Source: Candidatus Obscuribacter sp.
GTDB taxonomy: Bacteria; Cyanobacteriota; Vampirovibrionia; Obscuribacterales; Obscuribacteraceae
Direction: 5' to 3'
Assembly (NCBI GenBank): GCA_016712465.1
Contig: JADJQZ010000001.1
Span: 6,944,001 to 7,008,000, forward strand
DNA: 64,000 nt
Below, one piece after another: positions 58,836-64,000 of this stretch. The notes beneath the pieces are model-generated. The model did no database searches. It saw only the letters and a list, made by a program, of their open reading frames with translations, and was not told the origin of the DNA. The position numbers and the translations under genes are program-made. Positions within the stretch are counted from its first letter, which is position 1; every line of letters begins with the position of its first letter.

Positions 58836-60281
58836 ATGGATACCGTTATCTCTGAAATCTCTGACCGGAGCGCCCGCACCGGCTTCGGCTTCCTCCCGAC
58901 CGAACAGCTGCGACGCTACGCCGGCAACCACCCCGTGGTCCTGGCGCAGCACAAGGCTGACGCGTCGCACTTCATCGTGCAAGAGGTCCATCGTTACGGC
59001 ATGCTTACCGCGACGACACGGTCCGATTTCACGCCGGAGCGTCTGGATGCCTTCACCGGTCGCTTCGTGGCATTCACGCTGGTGAAGTGTCGGCTGACTT
59101 CGTCGGCTGCCGCTCGCAAGCTGGCAAACGACCTGAAAATCCCCGCCCAGTGGATCACCATGGCGGGCAACAAGGACCGTACCGCACGGACTGCTCAGAT
59201 GGTCGTGATTGCCAATGCCTCGGTCAACATCGACGATGTGCGGCGGCACGCAACACCGGATGAGCGCAATCTGCGCGAACACGGCTATTTCATCAAGGAC
59301 GTCCGCAGGCACGACCGGGCGCTGCGCAAGGGCTTCCTCGAGGGCAACAACTTCACGCTCCAGGTCGGTTTGCCTGGCATGAAGAAGGACGCCATCGACG
59401 AGTACCTGCCTCCCCGGCTCAGGGACATCACCTACGTGCAAGACGGCACCGAGACGGTGGTCATGCCCAACTTCTTCGGGCGCCAGCGCTTGGGACGTCG
59501 CCAGAATCTGCTGGGCGTCGGCCTGGACTTCATCACCATGGGGTCCGAAGCCGGCGTGAAGCGGTTCTGCTGCGAACTGGTCGAGGAGAATGACCATCCT
59601 CTGGCCAACGACCTGCGCCGCAAACTGGCTGTCATCTGGGCTCAGGCGGAAGAAACCGCCGCGGCCAAGGGGCAGACGGTGGCGGAGCAGAGCTTCGACT
59701 TCATCGAGATGCAGCGTGTTCTCGAGGAGCCGGAGCCCGGCTACAACCATCGCTACCGGCGGCGCCCGAGCTACGAGCCCGCCAACATGTTCATCGAGCA
59801 CAAGCTGATTTCCAAAATCATCGAGACCAGGAGCATCGAAAGAGCGTTCCTGGAAATGCGCGATGATGTCAGCCTGTGGGTCGGCGCGTATCAGGGTTAC
59901 TGGTTCAACCAGGCTCTGGCCCGTGTCCTCGATGGTCTGATCCCGATCGAAGCACTGGAGGCGGATCGTCGTACTGGCGAGCCGGTCATTCCCCTCTACT
60001 TCGCCGGGGACGAGAACAGTGTCAAGTGGTACGAGCGGTGGCTTCCCGAGGCAATTCCGTCCAAGATCGATCCGGTGGTGCGCAAGTACTTCCTGACGAA
60101 CACGGATGGCAGCTCCGGTCCGCGCCGCCCGTCTCATGTGCGTGTGGGCAATCTCGACGTGACTGCCCGCGACGAGTCCATCAACCTGACCTTCACCTTG
60201 CGCCGGGGAAGTTATGCGACGACGTTCCTGTCGTTGCTCTTCAACCTCGACGGCAAGGACTGGGAAGTGCTGGACAAGTAA
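58836..60281 (+). CDS. truD: TruD/Pus7-family tRNA pseudouridine synthase
   Basis: A 481-residue protein with the TruD catalytic motif MAGNKDRTARTAQ (catalytic D114), the N-terminal HFIVQEV strand, the EGNNFTLQV segment, NFFGRQRLG (family NYFGxQRFG) and the C-terminal FTLRRGSYATTFL. TruD makes pseudouridine 13 in tRNA; Pus7-type homologues also modify other RNAs. E. coli TruD is ~350 residues. This one is longer, with a large insert in the TRUD domain (roughly 240-400), and its GNKDR form is closer to archaeal/eukaryotic Pus7 than to the bacterial GLKDR. AGAGGTG precedes the ATG. Preferred target is unknown. Confidence 0.88.
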   Translation: MDTVISEISDRSARTGFGFLPTEQLRRYAGNHPVVLAQHKADASHFIVQEVHRYGMLTATTRSDFTPERLDAFTGRFVAFTLVKCRLTSSAAARKLANDLKIPAQWITMAGNKDRTARTAQMVVIANASVNIDDVRRHATPDERNLREHGYFIKDVRRHDRALRKGFLEGNNFTLQVGLPGMKKDAIDEYLPPRLRDITYVQDGTETVVMPNFFGRQRLGRRQNLLGVGLDFITMGSEAGVKRFCCELVEENDHPLANDLRRKLAVIWAQAEETAAAKGQTVAEQSFDFIEMQRVLEEPEPGYNHRYRRRPSYEPANMFIEHKLISKIIETRSIERAFLEMRDDVSLWVGAYQGYWFNQALARVLDGLIPIEALEADRRTGEPVIPLYFAGDENSVKWYERWLPEAIPSKIDPVVRKYFLTNTDGSSGPRRPSHVRVGNLDVTARDESINLTFTLRRGSYATTFLSLLFNLDGKDWEVLDK

Positions 60282-60332
60282 ACGCTTCTCACGTCAACCA
60301 CCAACATCAACGTATCTCTTAGGAGGTTCATC

Positions 60333-60557
60333 ATGAACACGAATGCGAGTACCTGTTACGCGGGACACCAGGGCAACGCCCCGGTGATTCCCTCGCTGCT
60401 CGCCAGCCCGCTTCTGCAGACCGGTATCGACTTCGGTCTCGGCGAGCGGCGTGGCAACGACGGCGAAAAGCAGGTTCAACCCTGGGCCAAGAACGGCACC
60501 TGCAACGGACCCTGCACCCGCAACGACCTGCTGGCAAAGGTCTTCGGCGAGGAGTAA
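60333..60557 (+). CDS. Small Cys-containing peptide after truD
   Basis: A 74-residue soluble peptide with a CNGPC pair near the end (NGTCNGPCTRNDL), one more Cys near the start, and a Gly/Asn-rich middle. A near-consensus AGGAGG lies 8 nt before the ATG, the strongest ribosome site of this run. No family is recognised. Likely expressed with truD (51 nt gap). Confidence 0.65.
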   Translation: MNTNASTCYAGHQGNAPVIPSLLASPLLQTGIDFGLGERRGNDGEKQVQPWAKNGTCNGPCTRNDLLAKVFGEE

Positions 60558-60590
60558 GCTCTCGCTAGAGCCGCTCCAAGCTGAGAGCCT

Positions 60591-60640
60591 GGGGCTGCCG
60601 AATGGATAAGGGAGGCATACCTTCCACCTTCGGCAGCCCC
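60591..60640 (+). terminator. Perfect 12-bp hairpin after the Cys peptide
   Basis: GGGGCTGCCGAA (60591-60602) pairs with TTCGGCAGCCCC (60629-60640) across a 26-nt loop; no T-run follows. It lies 33 nt past the stop. Confidence 0.55.
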
Positions 60641-60661
60641 GTGGATATAACAACCCAGAGA

Positions 60662-60713
60662 CTGCAAGCACCGGCTCGGAAGTTCCGACCGGTGCTGCAG
60701 TTCTCTTTTTTTG
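60662..60713 (+). terminator. Rho-independent terminator of the truD run
   Basis: GCACCGG (60668-60674) pairs with CCGGTGC (60689-60695), extended by CTGCA/TGCAG with one bulge, followed by TTCTCTTTTTTT. It ends the plus-strand run; the next gene is convergent. Confidence 0.88.
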
Positions 60714-60760
60714 CGACAATATACTATAGCAAGAAGTAAGGCGATTTCAGGTCTGCTGAT

Positions 60761-60973
60761 TCAGCTTGCTGCTGCCGCCGCTGAAGAGAGGGCGTTCAAT
60801 TGGCTGACCACGGCTGAAAAGGCTTTGGAGATAGCGGCTGAAAGAGCGCCCTGGGTGATGGAGAAGACCACCGCCACAAGAATAGCCACAAAGGCTAGGA
60901 TGGCGCCGTATTCAGTAATACCCTGACCTGATTCGTTTTCTACAAACTGGCATATTATGTGTTTATTGTTCAT
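60761..60973 (-). CDS. Flp/Fap-type pilin
   Basis: A 70-residue class IVb (Flp) pilin precursor. The prepilin site is NESG16/QGITEYGAI, giving the mature Glu at +5 and Tyr at +6 as in Flp pilins. The hydrophobic N-terminal helix (ILAFVAILVAVVFS) and a short Ala/Ser-rich tail follow. GAGGAG lies 6 nt before the ATG. Tad secretion genes (TadV prepilin peptidase, RcpA, TadA) are not in the window, so they must be elsewhere for pilus assembly. Confidence 0.88.
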   Translation of the reverse strand: MNNKHIICQFVENESGQGITEYGAILAFVAILVAVVFSITQGALSAAISKAFSAVVSQLNALSSAAAAAS

Positions 60974-61225
60974 GATAGCTCCTCATTAGTTGCTGGTGGC
61001 GAAGGTCGTCTCAAATATATTCCGCTCACCAGGAACAAGGTTAATGGTTCGGAATCCATGTTGTCATCGACGCTTTCCCTTACACCAAAGAGTGTATGGA
61101 CCTATCAAAGTATTACCAGAGCTATTGCCCTGCCTGGTTTTCTGTCTTTAGTCGACGCATACTATCGAAGGTAGCAGGCGCAAGAAAAAGAAATTGAAAA
61201 TTGATTGAATGGCAGAGGGTTTGAA

Positions 61226-61251
61226 CAGAGGGAGTAAAGCTACTCCCTCTG
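61226..61251 (-). terminator. Hairpin after the aminopeptidase gene
   Basis: CAGAGGGAGTA (61226-61236) pairs perfectly with TACTCCCTCTG (61241-61251) with a 4-nt loop, about 45 nt past the stop on the minus strand. The trailing U-tract is poor (TTC). Confidence 0.6.
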
Positions 61252-61296
61252 CAAACCAGGGCTTAAGGCTACCAGCGCCGCAGCTCTGGATAGCGA

Positions 61297-62877
61297 TTAC
61301 TTGCCTTTTGCGACAAGTTCAGCCAGTTGCACCAGGGTAATCACACCGAAGCCGGTGCCGCCCTTGGGATCCGCTCCAGTAGCGCGGCTTCTGAAAGCTG
61401 TGCCGGCTATGTCTACGTGTACAATCGGCAAGTCTCCGGCTGCCGACATCACGAAGAGACCGGCTGTTATCGAGCCTGCCATCCGCCCGCCGGTATTTTT
61501 CAAATCAGCTATGTCGCAAGTGTTTTGCTCGCGATAGTCTTCGAAGATCGGGAATTGATGTACGTTTTCACCTGAAAGTTTGGCTGCCAGTAAGTAAGAG
61601 TCGCACCAGTCTTGATTGCTTGTTACCACGCCGGCAGCCGCATCACCGAGGGCGATCAGCACGGCTCCGGTCAAAGTAGCGTAATCGACAATGCGCGTGA
61701 CATTGCCTTTGAGGCGGGCCCAGGATATTGCATCTACCAGGGTCAGCCGGCCTTCCGCATCGGTGTTGTCGATTTCGTAAGACTTGCCGTCCATACCGAT
61801 GTAGACATCGCCGGGCTTGTAGGCTGCGCCGCCGGTCATGTTTTCCGTGGCGGCTATGAAGGCTTTTACTCTCACCGGCACATTCATGGCGGCAATTGCT
61901 TGCATGGAAGCGATGACCGAGGCGCCGCCGCACATGTCGTATTTCATATCACGCATGCCGTCGGCCGGCTTAAGATCTAAGCCGCCGGCATCGAAGGTAA
62001 TGCCTTTACCTACGAGGGCAAGCACTTCCGTAGTTTGTGGGTTCACTTTCGGTGTGTAAGTCATGACGATAAACTTGGGCGGTTCTTGAGAGCCGCGTGC
62101 CACAGCCAGGAAGGCATTCATGCCGAATTCAGCGCACTGGTCGGCTTCAAAAACTTCCACTTCGATGGTGCCGTCGGAGCCCCAGGCTACCGTTTCGGCT
62201 AGTTCCGCCAAATATGAGGGGGTGCAGAAATTAGGCGGAAGGTTGGCCGTGTCTCTGGAGAGATTAACGGCTTTGCCAAGTATCTGACCATGGGTAAGCC
62301 CTTGTTCTACTTCGTTTAGCTCAGGCACTGAGAGCCCGTCGAAGGCTACCGATATGTTTGAAATGCGGCGGCGCGGCTCAGCTGGTGCCGTTTTGTAGTC
62401 ATCTGCCTGGTAAAGCACGCGTGCGATAGTGGAGGCGGTTACTCTTCCGAAATCATATAATGATGCTGCTTTTTGCTTCTTGAAGCGGCGTACGATTGAG
62501 CGGGGGATCACCACTACCGCTTCATTGGTCTCCAATTCTCGCGCCTTTTTGAAGGCACCGATGAGGGCATTTTGCCAGATGGATGGTGTAAAAGCGTCTG
62601 CTTCCCCCAGTCCGAAAGAGATGTTGAAACCGCTGTTTCCACAACCGGAGAGCATGTTGGATATTGTCTGGCCAGGCTTGGCCTTGAAGCCTTCAATCTG
62701 AGCCTGAGCCAGTCGCTTTGCAGTCAGACCCTTGGCTTTGCCTCCGGCAGAGGCAAAGACCGGTGTAAGGAAAACGCTACCGCCGGGTAACCAGTTGAAC
62801 CTGGTCAGGGCGGCTTGAGCCGATGCTACGGCTGTTCTTACTAGAATCAGATTGACGTTGGGTCTTGGGTCTTTCAT
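61297..62877 (-). CDS. pepA: Leucyl aminopeptidase (M17 family)
   Basis: A 526-residue cytosolic dizinc exopeptidase that trims N-terminal residues from peptides. The M17 signature NTDAEGRL is present, and the metal/catalytic segment VGKGITFDAGGLDLKP provides Lys and Asp ligands. MKYDMCGGASV and the ATLTGA end-motif follow. The N-terminal macro-like domain (~residues 1-170) is as in the family. The start at 62877 has GGAG 8 nt upstream; the frame is open 19 codons further. It is separated from the DMT permease by ~130 bp. Confidence 0.93.
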   Translation of the reverse strand: MKDPRPNVNLILVRTAVASAQAALTRFNWLPGGSVFLTPVFASAGGKAKGLTAKRLAQAQIEGFKAKPGQTISNMLSGCGNSGFNISFGLGEADAFTPSIWQNALIGAFKKARELETNEAVVVIPRSIVRRFKKQKAASLYDFGRVTASTIARVLYQADDYKTAPAEPRRRISNISVAFDGLSVPELNEVEQGLTHGQILGKAVNLSRDTANLPPNFCTPSYLAELAETVAWGSDGTIEVEVFEADQCAEFGMNAFLAVARGSQEPPKFIVMTYTPKVNPQTTEVLALVGKGITFDAGGLDLKPADGMRDMKYDMCGGASVIASMQAIAAMNVPVRVKAFIAATENMTGGAAYKPGDVYIGMDGKSYEIDNTDAEGRLTLVDAISWARLKGNVTRIVDYATLTGAVLIALGDAAAGVVTSNQDWCDSYLLAAKLSGENVHQFPIFEDYREQNTCDIADLKNTGGRMAGSITAGLFVMSAAGDLPIVHVDIAGTAFRSRATGADPKGGTGFGVITLVQLAELVAKGK

Positions 62878-63008
62878 GTTGTAACTCCAATATTCGAATT
62901 TAAGATGGTCAGGCAAAGTAACAACTGCTGTCACTTTGTCTGACCGGTTTTCTTTCAGTCAGGTCCAAATCGGGTCGCTGAAAGATCAATTTGCCGACTG
63001 CTGGTTCT

Positions 63009-63881
63009 TTAGCCGGCAAGCGGTTTTGCCACCTTCGTCCGCAAGGTCCAGAGCGCCAGGAAGCCATCCAGCACAATTAAGGCGCTGCCCAGGATTTCAT
63101 TTTGTCCCGGCACTTCATTCCAGAACAGCGCACCGAGCAGAACAGCCCAGAGCAAAGATGTATAGAAGAAGGGTGCCAGTGCCGAAGCTGGTGAAAGCTG
63201 GAAGGCTCTGGTTAAGAAGATCTGGAAGAAACCGCCGCTCACGCCGAGGAGCAGCAGAACTAACCATTGTTCCGAGGTGGGTGTTTGCCAGTTGGCAATG
63301 GCAAAGGGCGCAATCATTATTGAGCCGAGCCCCAGGAAAGAGACCACCAGGCATTGACTGGAAGCTCTACTACTGAGGGCGCGCGCCAGTATATCACTGC
63401 CGGCTCGGGCCAGGCTGCCTGCCAGCATGACTGCTACGGGCATAAGCTCTGCTCCCATTTTGGGCCGGCAGATAATGAGGACACCGGCTGCACCGCAGGC
63501 AATTGCCAGCCAGCGCAGGGGAGGTACTCGTTCCCTGAGAAAATACTGACCGAGAATTGCTACCAGTAGTGGTGCTGTGTACGTCAGTGACATGGCTTCC
63601 GAGAGGGGCAACCGGGTCATGCCGAAGAAACAGCAGAGAATGGCTGTCACTCCCAGTCCGGCTCTGAAAAGGTGCAGGTATCTGGGGGTATCCTTCTTGA
63701 AAAATTCCAGGTGGGCAGACTTTGGTGTCAGCGGTAGTATCACCAGGTAAGCAATCAGGAAGCGGAAAAACACGGTTTCTTCAAGCGGTAAGGTTTGTCC
63801 GATTTCCTTCACCAGGGCATTTAGAACGGTGAAGAAAACTGTAGCGATGAGAGCGAATTTCGCTCCTTGCAAGTTAGTCAT
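63009..63881 (-). CDS. EamA/DMT-family permease
   Basis: A 290-residue inner-membrane protein with ten predicted spans in two EamA repeats. The N-terminal LIATVFFTVLNALVKE helix and FRFLIAYLVILPL are typical, as is the second-half start MLAGSLARAGSDILARAL. These permeases export or import metabolites (amino acids, nucleobases, others), and substrate cannot be inferred. GGAGGAG lies before the ATG. It is a minus-strand gene between pepA and a gene cut by the window end. Confidence 0.85.
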   Translation of the reverse strand: MTNLQGAKFALIATVFFTVLNALVKEIGQTLPLEETVFFRFLIAYLVILPLTPKSAHLEFFKKDTPRYLHLFRAGLGVTAILCCFFGMTRLPLSEAMSLTYTAPLLVAILGQYFLRERVPPLRWLAIACGAAGVLIICRPKMGAELMPVAVMLAGSLARAGSDILARALSSRASSQCLVVSFLGLGSIMIAPFAIANWQTPTSEQWLVLLLLGVSGGFFQIFLTRAFQLSPASALAPFFYTSLLWAVLLGALFWNEVPGQNEILGSALIVLDGFLALWTLRTKVAKPLAG

Positions 63882-63948
63882 ACACGCCTCCTCCGCTGAG
63901 CGGAAGTGAGATGGACCCGTCCCTGGGTCTTGTTGAAAAGGAATGTGG

Positions 63949-64000
63949 TCAGGTGCCGTTTTGCAGGGCCGTCATAGCCTGGAAGAGTTCGTCGACGATT
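63949..64000 (-). CDS. C-terminal end of a gene truncated by the window edge
   Basis: On the minus strand the frame entering at the window end reads IVDELFQAMTALQNGT then stops (63949-63951). It lies 67 bp upstream of the DMT permease start. There is too little sequence for a family. Confidence 0.4.
   Translation of the reverse strand, partial: IVDELFQAMTALQNGT

Noticed and set aside
58758..60137. 459-codon minus-strand open frame
   Set aside because: Antisense of truD, which has all family motifs.

Overview
The window is bacterial and densely coded. It most resembles the non-photosynthetic sister lineage of Cyanobacteria (Melainabacteria/Vampirovibrionia, Obscuribacter-like). This is inferred from a cyanobacterial/plastid Ycf45-type R3H ATPase, several LRR and LysM-like proteins typical of large-genome environmental bacteria, a Pit phosphate permease, and many lineage-specific small membrane proteins. 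It is not proven by any rRNA marker, since none is present. No tRNA, rRNA, IS element, prophage or CRISPR array was recognised.

Layout. 1-3.3 kb: a minus-strand set of two nucleoside-hydrolase-fold proteins flanking a NUDIX ADP-sugar/ADP-ribose pyrophosphatase. 3.8-7.9 kb: an LRR protein and a six-gene minus-strand run of small proteins including AlgH/YqgE. 8.8-10.7 kb: oligoendopeptidase F. 11.3-13.6 kb: an adenylate-kinase-like protein, a small acidic protein and a ClpP-like serine protease with a coiled-coil prefix. 14.2-15.2 kb: a 14-repeat LPX-type LRR protein with Cys in place of Asn. 15.8-28.0 kb: the most interesting block (below). 28.1-29.2 kb: a NADAR-domain protein and a membrane peptide. 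29.6-37.4 kb: a ~2,590-residue repeat protein with a LysM-like module. 37.8-44.1 kb: a lipoprotein with two Cys-less thioredoxin-like domains, small membrane proteins (one PspC), an RHH protein with a long acidic tail, and a hypothetical. 44.2-48.3 kb: a membrane protein, the R3H ATPase and an Orn/Lys/Arg decarboxylase. 49.1-53.8 kb: hypotheticals, a YihX-like HAD phosphatase and a lid-less M20 hydrolase. 54.0-55.9 kb: an M36/M4-like metalloprotease. 57.0-60.6 kb: a plus-strand run of Zn protein, leader peptide, HAD-like protein, TruD/Pus7-like pseudouridine synthase and a Cys peptide. 60.8-64 kb: an Flp pilin, leucyl aminopeptidase, a DMT permease and the edge of another gene.

Main biological proposal. 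A co-directional block (16391-28041) encodes a Pit phosphate permease, a P-loop kinase, a coiled-coil protein, a full PknG-type Ser/Thr kinase (rubredoxin-like zinc site, kinase, TPR), a PP2C phosphatase, a vWA protein, an FHA protein, a four-TM protein with the topology of mycobacterial GlnX, and a PstS-family phosphate-binding lipoprotein. In Actinobacteria, PknG is encoded with GlnX and the amino-acid-binding lipoprotein GlnH, and acts on the FHA protein GarA. Here the receptor lipoprotein is of the phosphate-binding class and the FHA target and a phosphatase are in the same run. This suggests an extracytoplasmic phosphate-sensing PknG circuit. The wiring is inference; the domains and gene order are visible.

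Other signals include an 8-bp motif (GCTAGCGC and its complement) recurring in intergenic DNA, an M20 hydrolase missing its lid and catalytic Glu, and an HAD protein whose second catalytic Asp is Trp. Genes also fall into two compositional classes: GC-rich, strongly biased genes such as pepF, the ClpP-like gene, the metalloprotease and the 57-60.5 kb run, versus AT-richer accessory genes.
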